Source: Pseudoflavonifractor sp. An44 (GTDB lineage: Bacteria > Bacillota > Clostridia > Oscillospirales > Oscillospiraceae). From it: DNA of 64,000 nucleotides. Under the pieces are notes generated by a model, which did not search any database, was not told where the DNA came from, and saw nothing but the letters and a program-made list of their open reading frames with translations. The position numbers were made by a program, and so were the translations under genes. The number at the start of each line of letters is the position of its first letter. The first letter of the stretch is position 1. Shown here one piece after another: positions 53,028 through 61,660 of this stretch. The DNA lies in NCBI RefSeq assembly GCF_002161675.1, contig NZ_NFIH01000002.1, positions 1 through 64,000 of the forward strand, written 5' to 3'.

Positions 53028-53708
53028 ATGGAATTGACGCCGAGATTGCGTGCCATTGCCCAGCAGGTCCCCCAGGGCTCGGTGCTGGCAGATGTGGGCA
53101 CGGACCATGCACTGCTGCCGGTATGGCTGCTGTTAGAGGGGTGTATCCCCTCCGCCATCGCCTCGGATTTGCGGGAGGGCCCCTTGTCCCGGGCCAAGGA
53201 GACGGTGGAGCAGCACGGAGTGGCGGACCGAGTCTCTCTGCGCCTGTGTGACGGGCTGTCCGGAATTCAGGCAGGGGAGGCGGACGTAGTGGCCATCGCA
53301 GGCATGGGCGGGGAGACCATTGCCGCCATTTTGGAGCAGGCCCCCTGGACGAAGGAGAACACCTTGCTGCTCCTCCAGCCCATGACCTCCTTCCCGGACC
53401 TCCGCCAGTGGCTGGTGGAAAACGGCTACCGGGTGGAGCACGAGACCCTGTGCCAAGAAGGGAGCCGTATGTATACCGTGCTCACCGTGTGGGGCGGCCA
53501 GGATGCACCTATGACCCCGGCAGAGCTCTGGGTGGGGCGCAACACCCCACAGCCTCTGAGAGGGGCATACCTGTCCATGATGGAGGGCAAGGTGCGCCGG
53601 GCCCTGGAGGGACAGAAGGCCTCTGCCAACCCGGACCAGGCTGTGGTGGAGCAGCTGGAACAGGTACTGGCAGGCATGGATGAGATGAAAAAGGAGCTGG
53701 AAGCATGA
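53028..53708 (+). CDS. trmK: tRNA (adenine22-N1)-methyltransferase
   Basis: A 226-residue TrmK. The SAM site is GSVLADVGTDHALLPVWLL, followed by ASDLREGPLSRA. VAIAGMGGETIAAIL and LLQPMTSFPDLRQWL are conserved blocks. It methylates A22 in the D-loop of several tRNAs. It overlaps the Nif3-like gene by 4 nt, as in Bacillus (yqfN-yqfO). Confidence 0.94.
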   Translation: MELTPRLRAIAQQVPQGSVLADVGTDHALLPVWLLLEGCIPSAIASDLREGPLSRAKETVEQHGVADRVSLRLCDGLSGIQAGEADVVAIAGMGGETIAAILEQAPWTKENTLLLLQPMTSFPDLRQWLVENGYRVEHETLCQEGSRMYTVLTVWGGQDAPMTPAELWVGRNTPQPLRGAYLSMMEGKVRRALEGQKASANPDQAVVEQLEQVLAGMDEMKKELEA

Positions 53709-54496
53709 ACACCGTACAGCAAATCTATGAGGCCATCCAGAAGAAGGCCCCCTTTCAATATCAGCTGGGGTTTGACAACGCCGGTTTCCTGGTGGGGCGG
53801 CGCAACGCCCCGGTGGATCGGGTTCTCATCGCTCTGGACATCACCAGAGACGTAGTGGACGAGGCCGTGGAGCTGGGAGCACAGCTCATTGTGTCCCACC
53901 ATCCGGTGATCTGGGAAGGGGTCAAACAGCTCACCGACGTCACCCCCGGCGGAGACCTGCTGCTGACCATGGCAGAGCACGGCATTGCCGCCGTCTGCGC
54001 CCACACCAATCTGGACGCTGTAGCAGAGGGGGTCAACGACGCCCTGGCCTGCAAGCTGGGTTTGACCCAGGTGGAGCAGCTGAGCCAGGATGGGGTGGAC
54101 CAGCAGGGAAAACCCTATGGCATTGGACGGATTGGCCAGGTGGAACCTCAGAGTGTGGAGAGCTTTGCTGCCCTGGTGAAGGAGCGGCTGGATGCCGCCT
54201 GCGTGCGGGTGGTGGACAGCGGCAAGCCGGTGCACCGGGTGGCTGTTGGCGGCGGCTCCTGCGGCAGTATGCTGGGTGATGTGGTGGCCGCCGGGTGTGA
54301 CACCTTTGTCACCGCTGACGTGAAGTACGACGTGTTTCTGGCGGCCAAGGCCCAGGGGCTGAACCTGTTGGACGCCGGACACTACCCCACAGAGAACGTG
54401 GTGTGCCCCGTGTTGGAGGGGTGGCTGAAGGAGGCGTTCCCCGACCTGCGGGTGGAAATTTCCCAGCGCCACCGAGAGGTCTATCACTGCGTCTAA
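53705..54496 (+). CDS. Nif3/DUF34-family dinuclear-metal protein
   Basis: A 263-residue NIF3-like protein (YqfO family). Metal ligands are in LIVSHHPVIW, CAHTNLDA and ENVVCPVLEG. It lacks the PII-like insert found in the longer Bacillus protein. Homologues are linked to GTP cyclohydrolase-like or metal roles; the function is not settled. Confidence 0.9.
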   Translation: MNTVQQIYEAIQKKAPFQYQLGFDNAGFLVGRRNAPVDRVLIALDITRDVVDEAVELGAQLIVSHHPVIWEGVKQLTDVTPGGDLLLTMAEHGIAAVCAHTNLDAVAEGVNDALACKLGLTQVEQLSQDGVDQQGKPYGIGRIGQVEPQSVESFAALVKERLDAACVRVVDSGKPVHRVAVGGGSCGSMLGDVVAAGCDTFVTADVKYDVFLAAKAQGLNLLDAGHYPTENVVCPVLEGWLKEAFPDLRVEISQRHREVYHCV

Positions 54497-54555
54497 CCTA
54501 GGCTGGTATGAGTTGTCCCCCTGCTTCATATGGATGGAGGGAAGGGGGGATGGCT

Positions 54556-55269
54556 ATGAAGCCATGGATGGTGATTCTGCTCATTGCGGCATGTATCCTC
54601 TGTTTTTTCGCCCGATGGGGCAAGCTGGTGGTGCCCACAGTGGTTCAAGTGGATACCGGACATCCTGTCGTGGTGCTGGATGCCGGACACGGTGGAGAGG
54701 ACGGGGGAGCCGTCACCGCTTCGGGCCACCGGGAGAGTGAGATCAATCTCCAGATCGTGAAGAAGCTGGAATATTTCATGGCTCTGTGCGGAGTGGAGCC
54801 GGTGCTCACCCGGACGGAAGATGTCTCACTCCATACGCCGGGGGCAGAGGAGAGGGGAGAGCGGAAACGCTCCGATTTGGACTATCGGGTCCAGTTGGTC
54901 AACGACACCCCAGGGGCCATGCTCATCAGCATCCATCAAAACCAATATTCCGACCCCTCGGTACGAGGGGCACAGGTGTTTTACACCCTGGGCGATGTGG
55001 GGCGGCAGTGGGGAGAATATACCCAGCAGATGCTCCAGGAGACGGTGGACAGCTCCAACACAAAAAAGGCCAAGCAGGTGTCCGAGGACGTGTATCTCTT
55101 TTCCCATATTTCCTGTCCTGGCCTGTTGGTGGAGTGTGGCTTTCTCAGCAATGGGCTGGAGGCCTCGCTGCTTCTCACAGACGGGTATCAGACCCGGCTG
55201 TCCATGGCCATCACCGGAGCCTACCTCCACCAAATGCAAATGATAAACCGAGCCTCAGGAGGAATCTGA
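54556..55269 (+). CDS. cwlD: Germination-type N-acetylmuramoyl-L-alanine amidase CwlD
   Basis: A 237-residue Amidase_3 with an N-terminal membrane anchor (WMVILLIAACILCFFARWG). Zinc ligands are in VVLDAGHGGEDGG, the Glu of ESEINLQI and LISIHQNQYSD. The catalytic Glu is in LLVECGFLSNGLEA. CwlD helps make muramic-lactam in the spore cortex, needed for germination. ATG 54556 has AAGGGGGG 6 nt upstream. It is adjacent to radA. Confidence 0.9.
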   Translation: MKPWMVILLIAACILCFFARWGKLVVPTVVQVDTGHPVVVLDAGHGGEDGGAVTASGHRESEINLQIVKKLEYFMALCGVEPVLTRTEDVSLHTPGAEERGERKRSDLDYRVQLVNDTPGAMLISIHQNQYSDPSVRGAQVFYTLGDVGRQWGEYTQQMLQETVDSSNTKKAKQVSEDVYLFSHISCPGLLVECGFLSNGLEASLLLTDGYQTRLSMAITGAYLHQMQMINRASGGI

Positions 55270-56637
55270 ATGGCAAAAAATAAAACTGTGTACTACTGCA
55301 CTCAGTGCGGCAACGAGACTCCCAAATGGCAGGGCAGATGTCTGGCCTGCGGGGCCTGGAACACCATTGTGGAGCAGCCCGCCCCGGCGGCGGAGAGCAA
55401 GAAAAAAGCAGGGGGGAGCCTGTCCACCTCGCCCCTGCGAAAGCCCCGGCCCATGGATGACGTGGAGGCCACCGACGAACTGCGCTTTCCCACGGGAATG
55501 AGCGAGCTGGACCGCGTGCTGGGCGGGGGAGCCGTGAAGGGCTCTCTGGTGCTGGTGGGCGGCGCCCCGGGTATCGGCAAGTCCACTTTGATGCTGCAAA
55601 TCTGCAACAGCCTGTGCCAGTTTGCCTCGGTGCTGTACGTGTCCGGCGAGGAGTCGGAGCGGCAGATCAAGCTGCGGGCCCAGCGGCTGGGTATCTCCGG
55701 GCAGGGGCTGTATCTCTACTCAGAGACCAACCTGGACGATGTGGTGGCGGCGGTGGAGGAGCAAAAACCGGATATTTTGATCGTGGACTCCATTCAGACG
55801 GTGTACAACGGGGAGTCCAACTCCTCTCCAGGCAGCGTGGCCCAGGTCAAGGAGTGCACCATGACCCTGATGCACCTGGCCAAGGGGCTGGGTATCACCG
55901 TCTTTGTGGTGGGCCACATCAACAAAGAAGGCTCTTTGGCAGGCCCCAAGGTGTTGGAGCACATGGTGGACTGTGTGCTGCATTTTGAAGGGGAGGAGCA
56001 CAACTCCTACCGCATTCTCCGGGCAGCCAAAAACCGCTTCGGCGCCACCAACGAGATCGGTGTGTTTGAGATGGGAGACCAGGGCCTGTCCCAAGTGCCA
56101 AACCCCTCGGAGGCGCTGCTGTCCGGGCGGCCTCAGAACACCCCAGGCTCCTGCGTCACCTGTGTCATGGAGGGCGTGCGCCCGGTGCTGGCAGAGGTTC
56201 AGGCGTTGCTCACCCCGTCGGCCTACGGCACGTCCCGGCGCTCCTGCAATGGCTTTGACTACAACCGGGCCATGATGCTCTCAGCAGTGCTGGAAAAACG
56301 TGGAGGGCTCATGGTGTCCAACTGTGACGTGTACGTCAACGTCATTGGCGGCTTGAGCATTACAGAGCCGGCGGCGGACCTGGCGCTCATCGTGGCCTTG
56401 GCGTCCAGCTTCCGGGACAAGCCGGTGCCATATGATTTGGCGGCCATCGGCGAAGTGGGCCTGACCGGCGAGCTGCGGGCGGTGCACGCGTTGAATCAGC
56501 GCCTCAGCGAGGTGCAGCGGCTGGGCTTTACCAAATGCTTGATTCCAGCCCGGCACAGCGGAAAGTTGGTGGTGCCGGACGGCTTACAGCTCATTGAGGT
56601 GCACAACATCCGGCAAGCGATTGCGGTGCTTGTGTGA
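55270..56637 (+). CDS. radA: DNA repair protein RadA
   Basis: A 455-residue RecA-like branch-migration protein. The N-terminal zinc finger is CTQCGNETPKWQGRCLACGAW-type. The Walker A is GGAPGIGKSTLMLQ, and the RadA-specific KNRFG lies in AAKNRFGATNEIG. The C-terminal Lon-like domain runs from about residue 285. Its last 54 bases overlap a small minus-strand gene. Confidence 0.95.
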   Translation: MAKNKTVYYCTQCGNETPKWQGRCLACGAWNTIVEQPAPAAESKKKAGGSLSTSPLRKPRPMDDVEATDELRFPTGMSELDRVLGGGAVKGSLVLVGGAPGIGKSTLMLQICNSLCQFASVLYVSGEESERQIKLRAQRLGISGQGLYLYSETNLDDVVAAVEEQKPDILIVDSIQTVYNGESNSSPGSVAQVKECTMTLMHLAKGLGITVFVVGHINKEGSLAGPKVLEHMVDCVLHFEGEEHNSYRILRAAKNRFGATNEIGVFEMGDQGLSQVPNPSEALLSGRPQNTPGSCVTCVMEGVRPVLAEVQALLTPSAYGTSRRSCNGFDYNRAMMLSAVLEKRGGLMVSNCDVYVNVIGGLSITEPAADLALIVALASSFRDKPVPYDLAAIGEVGLTGELRAVHALNQRLSEVQRLGFTKCLIPARHSGKLVVPDGLQLIEVHNIRQAIAVLV

Positions 56638-56778
56638 GTCTTTGGGCTCATAATTCAGACAGGGGTGGTCGGTGCCGTCCTGGGCGGCGTTGCGCATAGG
56701 TTGTGCACCCGTTGTGTACAGGGTGCACCGGCCATCGGTCTGATGTCGACAGGAGAGGGTACACGGAATGAGACTCAT
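56584..56778 (-). CDS. Small Cys-rich protein, unknown function
   Basis: A 64-residue protein: MSLIPCTLSCRHQTDGRCTL, later TDHPCLNYE. The Cys spacing C-x3-C-x7-C-x-L and a later Cys match a family of very short proteins common in Clostridia (CxxxCxxxxxGxCxL), sometimes mis-annotated as hydroxymyristoyl-ACP dehydratase. It is probably metal-binding. ATG 56778 has GGAGG 8 nt upstream. Its 3' end overlaps the end of radA on the opposite strand by 54 nt, so the last 18 residues may be under little selection. Confidence 0.72.
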   Translation of the reverse strand: MSLIPCTLSCRHQTDGRCTLYTTGAQPMRNAAQDGTDHPCLNYEPKDSHKHRNRLPDVVHLNEL

Positions 56779-56830
56779 AACTTTGACCTCCAATTCTGAT
56801 GTGCCGGGAACTCCTGTTTAAACACACTAG

Positions 56831-56862
56831 CAACTCAACAAAATTAAAATTTTGTTGAGTTG
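56831..56862. repeat. 14-bp perfect inverted repeat between divergent genes
   Basis: CAACTCAACAAAAT and ATTTTGTTGAGTTG around TAAA. No T-run lies outside the stem. It sits between the Cys-rich gene (minus) and the recombinase gene (plus), so an operator or recombination-related site is possible. Confidence 0.7.
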
Positions 56863-56945
56863 AGGGTAGGGGGCTCCCGGAAATTTGATATCCGTAGTAT
56901 GATCCGGCCAGCCTGGCTTTATGTATGCAAATATGGTGATTTTAC

Positions 56946-57950
56946 ATGAAAATTGACTATCAAACTCAAGCGCCGCCGGTGCTGCGGGATTTTCTCGCGT
57001 ATCACGAGACCATTCAGGGACATTCGTCCAAAACGGTTGATGAATATTTTCTTGATCTGCGCAACTTTCTCAGATACATGAAACTTGAAAAAGGTTTGGT
57101 GCCCAGATCCACGCCGCTGGACGAAATCTCCATTGACGACGTGGATGTCTCGCTGGTGCGCTCTGTGACGCTGGCCGATGTGTACGCATATCTCAGTTTT
57201 CTCAGCCGCAGCCGTGCCAAGAATCACAATTCGCCCCAGGCTGGCTGTGGCCTTGAGGCATCCACCAGAGCTCGGAAAGTTGCATCAATCCGTTCCTTTT
57301 ATAAATATCTGGTGAACAAAGCCAAAGTTCTCACGGAAAATCCCATTCAGGAGCTGGATGCGCCCAGACAGCGCCAGACACTGCCGCGATTTTTAACCCT
57401 GGATGAGTGCATTCAACTGCTGGACAGCATCGACGGGCCAAATTCTGAGCGAGACTTTTGTATTATTACCTTATTTTTAAACTGTGGGCTTCGAATTTCT
57501 GAGCTGGTGGGCTTGAACCTCAGCGATGTGCGGGACGACCGCATGCGGGTGTTAGGCAAAGGTAACAAAGAGCGCTTTGTCTTCCTCAATACCGCCTGCC
57601 GCAGCGCGCTGGATGACTGGCTGGCGGTTCGGGCCCAGTCGGCGGCCGTGGACCCCTATGCGCTGTTTATCAGTCGGCGGCGCACCCGTGTGACCAAGGA
57701 CGGCGTGCATTACATGATCAAAAAGCGGCTGGCGGAGGCTGGACTGGACCGGGACAAGTACTCCGCCCATAAGCTCAGGCACACAGCTGCCACCTTGATG
57801 CTGAAAAATGGCGTGGATGTACGCACTCTGCAGGAGATCCTCGGCCATGAGCATTTGAACACCACCCAGATCTACACCCACGTGGATAGTGAGGCCATGC
57901 GTCAGGCCGCCCAACTCAACCCTTTGGGAGATCGGTGCAAGAAAAAGTGA
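56946..57950 (+). CDS. XerC/XerD-type tyrosine recombinase
   Basis: A 334-residue site-specific recombinase. The N-terminal SAM-like domain (residues 1-130) is followed by the catalytic domain. It has the first Arg in NCGLRISELVGL, HKLRHTAAT, LGHEHLNTTQ and the nucleophile Tyr in IYTHVDSE. The length is near that of chromosomal Xer proteins. No att repeats or phage genes lie beside it, so it looks like a housekeeping Xer rather than an element integrase. Codon use is slightly lower in GC at the 5' end. ATG 56946. Confidence 0.88.
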   Translation: MKIDYQTQAPPVLRDFLAYHETIQGHSSKTVDEYFLDLRNFLRYMKLEKGLVPRSTPLDEISIDDVDVSLVRSVTLADVYAYLSFLSRSRAKNHNSPQAGCGLEASTRARKVASIRSFYKYLVNKAKVLTENPIQELDAPRQRQTLPRFLTLDECIQLLDSIDGPNSERDFCIITLFLNCGLRISELVGLNLSDVRDDRMRVLGKGNKERFVFLNTACRSALDDWLAVRAQSAAVDPYALFISRRRTRVTKDGVHYMIKKRLAEAGLDRDKYSAHKLRHTAATLMLKNGVDVRTLQEILGHEHLNTTQIYTHVDSEAMRQAAQLNPLGDRCKKK

Positions 57951-58035
57951 GCCTCTCTCCTGCTGCTTTGGCACTTCGCACAAAGGGTATTGGGGTGGTG
58001 TATATAATTTGTCTTAAAAAAGATGGCTTGATACC

Positions 58036-58064
58036 TTGCAATTTGGGGCGAACGCTGTTAAAAT
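58036..58064 (+). promoter_or_regulatory. Promoter of fba (TTGCAA-17-TAAAAT)
   Basis: TTGCAA (58036-58041), 17 bp, TAAAAT (58059-58064), 45 nt before the ATG. Confidence 0.65.
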
Positions 58065-58108
58065 GATGAAGTGCAAGACCAATTAATTCTACTAAGGAGT
58101 TGATTCAA

Positions 58109-59074
58109 ATGCCACTGGTCACTACTACCGAGATGTTCAAAAAGGCATACGATGGTGGGTATGCAATTGGTGCTTTCAACGTCAACAACATGGAGATCGT
58201 TCAGGGCATCACCGAGGCCGCCAAGGAGGTTAACGCTCCCCTGATTCTTCAGGTTTCCAAGGGCGCTCGTGCTTACGCCAACCACACCTACTTGGTGAAG
58301 CTGGTTGAGGCTGCCATCATTGAGACTGGCCTGCCCATCGCTCTGCACCTGGATCACGGCGACAGCTTCGAGATCTGCAAGAGCTGCATCGACGGCGGCT
58401 TCACCTCCGTCATGATCGACGCCTCTTCCAAGCCCTTCGCTGAGAACATTGAGCTGACCAAGCGTGTTGTGGAATATGCTCATGATCACGGTGTTGTGGT
58501 CGAGGCCGAGCTGGGCGCTCTGGCTGGCGTGGAGGACGAGGTCCAGGTTTCCGCCGAGGACTCTCACTACACCCGTCCCGAGGAAGTTGAGGAGTTCGTC
58601 TCCAAGACCGGCTGCGACTCTCTGGCCATCGCCATCGGCACCAGCCACGGCGCTTACAAGTTCACCGCTGCTCAGTGCACCCGCAACGAGAAGGGCGAGC
58701 TGGTTCCCCCTCCCCTGCGCTTCGACATCCTGGACGAGGTCGTCCGTCGTCTGCCCGGCTTCCCCATCGTTCTCCACGGCTCTTCTTCCGTGCCTCAGGA
58801 GTATGTGAAGATGATCAACGAGAACGGCGGCAAGATGCCCGATGCCGTTGGTATCCCCGAGGAGCAGCTGCGTCAGGCCGCCCGCGGCGCTGTGTGTAAG
58901 ATCAACATTGACTCTGACCTGCGTCTGGCCATGACCGGCACCATCCGTAAGTTCTTCGCTGAGCACCCCGACAAGTTTGACCCCCGCGAGTACCTGAAGC
59001 CCGCCCGCGCCAACATCAAGGAGCTGGTCAAGCACAAGCTGATCAACGTCCTGGGCTGCGACGGCAAGGCCTAA
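58109..59074 (+). CDS. fba: Class II fructose-1,6-bisphosphate aldolase
   Basis: A 321-residue zinc aldolase of glycolysis. Zinc-binding motifs are LHLDHGDSFE and VVEAELGALAGVED, with IGTSHGAYKF and LHGSSSV. ATG 58109 follows AAGGAG at 9-10 nt. Codon choice (CGT/CGC, CTG, frequent GCT and TCC) differs from neighbours and marks high expression. It is next to pfp, the preceding glycolytic step. Confidence 0.96.
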   Translation: MPLVTTTEMFKKAYDGGYAIGAFNVNNMEIVQGITEAAKEVNAPLILQVSKGARAYANHTYLVKLVEAAIIETGLPIALHLDHGDSFEICKSCIDGGFTSVMIDASSKPFAENIELTKRVVEYAHDHGVVVEAELGALAGVEDEVQVSAEDSHYTRPEEVEEFVSKTGCDSLAIAIGTSHGAYKFTAAQCTRNEKGELVPPPLRFDILDEVVRRLPGFPIVLHGSSSVPQEYVKMINENGGKMPDAVGIPEEQLRQAARGAVCKINIDSDLRLAMTGTIRKFFAEHPDKFDPREYLKPARANIKELVKHKLINVLGCDGKA

Positions 59075-59117
59075 TCAGCGCGTTTCAAACGCATCACAAC
59101 ATTAGGAGGATTCAAAC

Positions 59118-60356
59118 ATGTCTCAACTGAAAGGCGCATGTATCATTGGTCAGTCCGGCGGTCCTACCTCCGTGATCAATGCCAGCGCATACGGTGTCAT
59201 TCGCACCGCTCTGGATAACCCCAACATCACCGCCGTGTACGGCGCTGCTCACGGCATCAAGGGCGTTCTCAACGATCGTCTGTATGACATGAGCCAGGAG
59301 GACGCTCACGAGCTGGAGCTGCTGCTGAACACTCCCTCTTCCGAGCTGGGTTCCTGCCGCTACAAGATCGCCGATCCCGATGTGGACGACACCGACTACA
59401 AGCGGATTCTGGAGATCTTCAAGAAGTACGACGTGCGTTACTTCTTCTACAACGGCGGTAACGACTCCATGGACACCTGCTCCAAGGTCAGCCGCTTCAT
59501 GGCCAAGTCCGGCTATGAGTGCCGCGTTATGGGCGTGCCCAAGACCATCGACAACGACCTGTTCGGCACCGACCACTGCCCCGGCTTCGCCTCCGCTGCC
59601 AAGTACATCGCTACTTCCTGCGCTGAGGTATACAAGGATGCCCGTGTGTACGACACCGGCATGGTCACCATCATCGAGATCATGGGCCGTCACGCTGGCT
59701 GGCTGACTGCCGCTGCCGCTCTGGCTGGCGTCGTGGGCTGCGCTCCCGACCTGATCTACGTTCCCGAGGTGGACTTCGACATGGACAAGTTCCTGGCCGA
59801 CGTCACCTCCATCTACGAGAAGAACGGCAACTGCATCGTGGCTGTCTCCGAGGGCATCCACTATGCTGACGGCTCCTTCGTCTCCGAGGCTAAGACCTCT
59901 GCCACCGACGGTTTCGGTCACGCTCAGCTGGGCGGTCTGGCTGCTATGCTGGCCAACATCGTCAAGGAGCGCACCGGCGCCAAGGTCCGTGGCATCGAGC
60001 TGTCCCTGCTGCAGCGCTGCGGCGCTCACCTGGCTTCTCAGACCGACATTCAGGAGTCCTTCCTGGCTGGTAAGACCGCCGTGGAGGCTGCTGTGGCCGG
60101 CGAGACCGATAAGATGGTGGGCTTCGAGTGCTCCCGTGAGAACGGCTATGAGTGCAAGACCAAGCTGTTCAACCTCTCTGAGGTGGCCAACTTCGAGAAG
60201 AAGGTGCCCCTGGAGTGGATCAACGAGGCTGGCAACGGCATCAACCAGGGCTTCATCGACTACGCCCTGCCCCTGATCCAGGGTGAGAACACCCGCGCCA
60301 CCGAGCACGGTCTGCCCCGCTTCGCCCGTCTGAAGAAGGTTCTGGCCAGCAAGTAA
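59118..60356 (+). CDS. pfp: 6-phosphofructokinase, probably pyrophosphate-dependent
   Basis: A 412-residue PFK. The phosphoryl-donor loop reads YNGGNDSMDT, with Asp where ATP enzymes carry Gly, and the catalytic loop is VPKTIDND, with Lys rather than Gly. Both are marks of PPi-type enzymes. MGRHAGW is conserved. It makes fructose-1,6-bisphosphate for the aldolase encoded just upstream. It shares the high-expression codon bias of fba. ATG 59118 follows TAGGAGG. Confidence 0.9.
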   Translation: MSQLKGACIIGQSGGPTSVINASAYGVIRTALDNPNITAVYGAAHGIKGVLNDRLYDMSQEDAHELELLLNTPSSELGSCRYKIADPDVDDTDYKRILEIFKKYDVRYFFYNGGNDSMDTCSKVSRFMAKSGYECRVMGVPKTIDNDLFGTDHCPGFASAAKYIATSCAEVYKDARVYDTGMVTIIEIMGRHAGWLTAAAALAGVVGCAPDLIYVPEVDFDMDKFLADVTSIYEKNGNCIVAVSEGIHYADGSFVSEAKTSATDGFGHAQLGGLAAMLANIVKERTGAKVRGIELSLLQRCGAHLASQTDIQESFLAGKTAVEAAVAGETDKMVGFECSRENGYECKTKLFNLSEVANFEKKVPLEWINEAGNGINQGFIDYALPLIQGENTRATEHGLPRFARLKKVLASK

Positions 60357-60389
60357 GAAGAGTAGACCTCTTCCCTGCTTTGTGCTATG

Positions 60390-60430
60390 ATGATGAGGAA
60401 TTACAGTGATGTAATTCCTCATCATTTTTT
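60390..60430 (+). terminator. Terminator after pfp
   Basis: ATGATGAGGAATTACA pairs with TGTAATTCCTCATCAT (16 bp, GTGA loop), then T6. Confidence 0.95.
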
Positions 60431-60453
60431 ATGTTCCGAAGGAGATGAAAAAG

Positions 60454-61437
60454 ATGCTTCATATGGCAATTTTGGGAGCTGGCCGCATTGCCGCAACCAT
60501 GGCGGAGACCATCAACCGCATGAATCAGGCGGGAAACCATGCCGTCTCCCTGTATGCTGTGGCAGCCCGGGATTTGGAACGGGCCCAGCGGTTTGCCAAG
60601 ACCCACGGCGTAGAGCGAGCCTACGGCAGCTATGAGGAGATGCTCCAGGACCAGCAAGTCCAGCTGGTGTATGTGGCCACCCCTCACTCTCATCATTATC
60701 AGCATGTCATGATGTGCCTGGAGCACGGAAAGCATGTCCTGTGCGAGAAGGCCTTTGCCGCCAATGCTCAGCAGACGCGAGAGATGCTCCAGCGGGCCAA
60801 AGACAAGGGCTTGCTGCTCACCGAGGCCATCTGGACCAGATACCAGCCTATGCGGGAGATCATCTCTCAGGTGGTGAACTCTGGCATCATTGGAGAGCTC
60901 CGAATGCTCACCGCCAACCTGGGCTATGAGATCATGGGAAAAGAGCGCATTGTGGAGCCTGCCTTGGCCGGAGGTGCCCTGCTGGATGTGGGGATTTATC
61001 CCTTGAACTTTGCCGAGATGGTGTTTGGTGCCCCGGACCAGGTCCATGCTGTGGGCGTCCTCTCGGACAAGGGAGTGGACCTCCAGGACAGCATAACCCT
61101 GACGTGGAAGGACGGAAAGATGGCAGTGTTGAACTCCGGGGCCAACTGTGTCTCTGACCGGATGGGAGTCATCTATGGTGCCCGGGGTTTTGCTGTGGTG
61201 GAGAATATCAACAATCCCCAGTCCATCACCGTCTATGACGCCCAGTATCGGCAAGTAGAGCATCACCCCTGCCCTGCTCAGCTCACCGGCTACGAGTATG
61301 AGGTGACAGAGGCAGCCCGCTGTATTGAGGCGGGAGCGCTGGAGTGCCCCTCTATGCCCCACCAGGACACGGTGCACATGATGGAGTTAATGGATGAGAT
61401 ACGCCACCAGATGGGTGTGCACTACCCCTTTGAATAA
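60454..61437 (+). CDS. Gfo/Idh/MocA-family oxidoreductase
   Basis: A 327-residue NAD(P)-dependent oxidoreductase. The N-terminal Rossmann fold has MAILGAGRIAATMAE and YVATPHSHHYQH. EKAFAANAQQTREML contains the conserved EK. The C-terminal domain has GGALLDVGIYPLNFAEMVFG. The substrate is probably a sugar or trans-dihydrodiol and is not determinable here. ATG 60454 is 9 nt after AAGGAG; ATG 60445 abuts that site. Confidence 0.9.
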   Translation: MLHMAILGAGRIAATMAETINRMNQAGNHAVSLYAVAARDLERAQRFAKTHGVERAYGSYEEMLQDQQVQLVYVATPHSHHYQHVMMCLEHGKHVLCEKAFAANAQQTREMLQRAKDKGLLLTEAIWTRYQPMREIISQVVNSGIIGELRMLTANLGYEIMGKERIVEPALAGGALLDVGIYPLNFAEMVFGAPDQVHAVGVLSDKGVDLQDSITLTWKDGKMAVLNSGANCVSDRMGVIYGARGFAVVENINNPQSITVYDAQYRQVEHHPCPAQLTGYEYEVTEAARCIEAGALECPSMPHQDTVHMMELMDEIRHQMGVHYPFE

Positions 61438-61446
61438 GACAGAAAG

Positions 61447-61484
61447 CCCCTCCGGTGTAGTCAGAGCTACATCGGAGGGGGTTT
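61447..61484 (+). terminator. Terminator after the oxidoreductase gene
   Basis: CCCCTCCG-G-TGTAG pairs with CTACA-T-CGGAGGGG around TCAGAG, followed by GTTT. Confidence 0.8.
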
Positions 61485-61495
61485 CATAGATCCGT

Positions 61496-61645
61496 TTATT
61501 TTTGAGGCTTCATGGACCAGAACGCCACATTCATCAAGATGACAATGAGAAACACCACGCCAATGGCGACCCAAAATCCCATGTCAATGCCCCAAAGAGA
61601 AGTGGTTCCAAATACGTCCATCCACAGGTTTGCCCAGTTCATCAT
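61496..61645 (-). CDS. 49-residue single-helix membrane protein downstream of mgtA
   Basis: A 49-residue protein: MMNWANLWMDVFGTTSLWGI, then DMGFWVAIGVVFLIVILMNV, then AFWSMKPQK. It has one membrane helix at about 24-41. ATG 61645 has GGAGGA 5 nt upstream. It lies 15 nt after the Mg-ATPase stop, so it is probably translated from the same mRNA and may be a small partner or regulator of the transporter. I know no named family. Confidence 0.75.
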   Translation of the reverse strand: MMNWANLWMDVFGTTSLWGIDMGFWVAIGVVFLIVILMNVAFWSMKPQK

Positions 61646-61660
61646 GATATTCCTCCGTTC

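Noticed and set aside
56946-57950. Tyrosine recombinase as integrase of a genomic island
   Set aside because: No att-like direct repeats, tRNA target or cargo genes are nearby, and the flanks are ordinary chromosomal genes.
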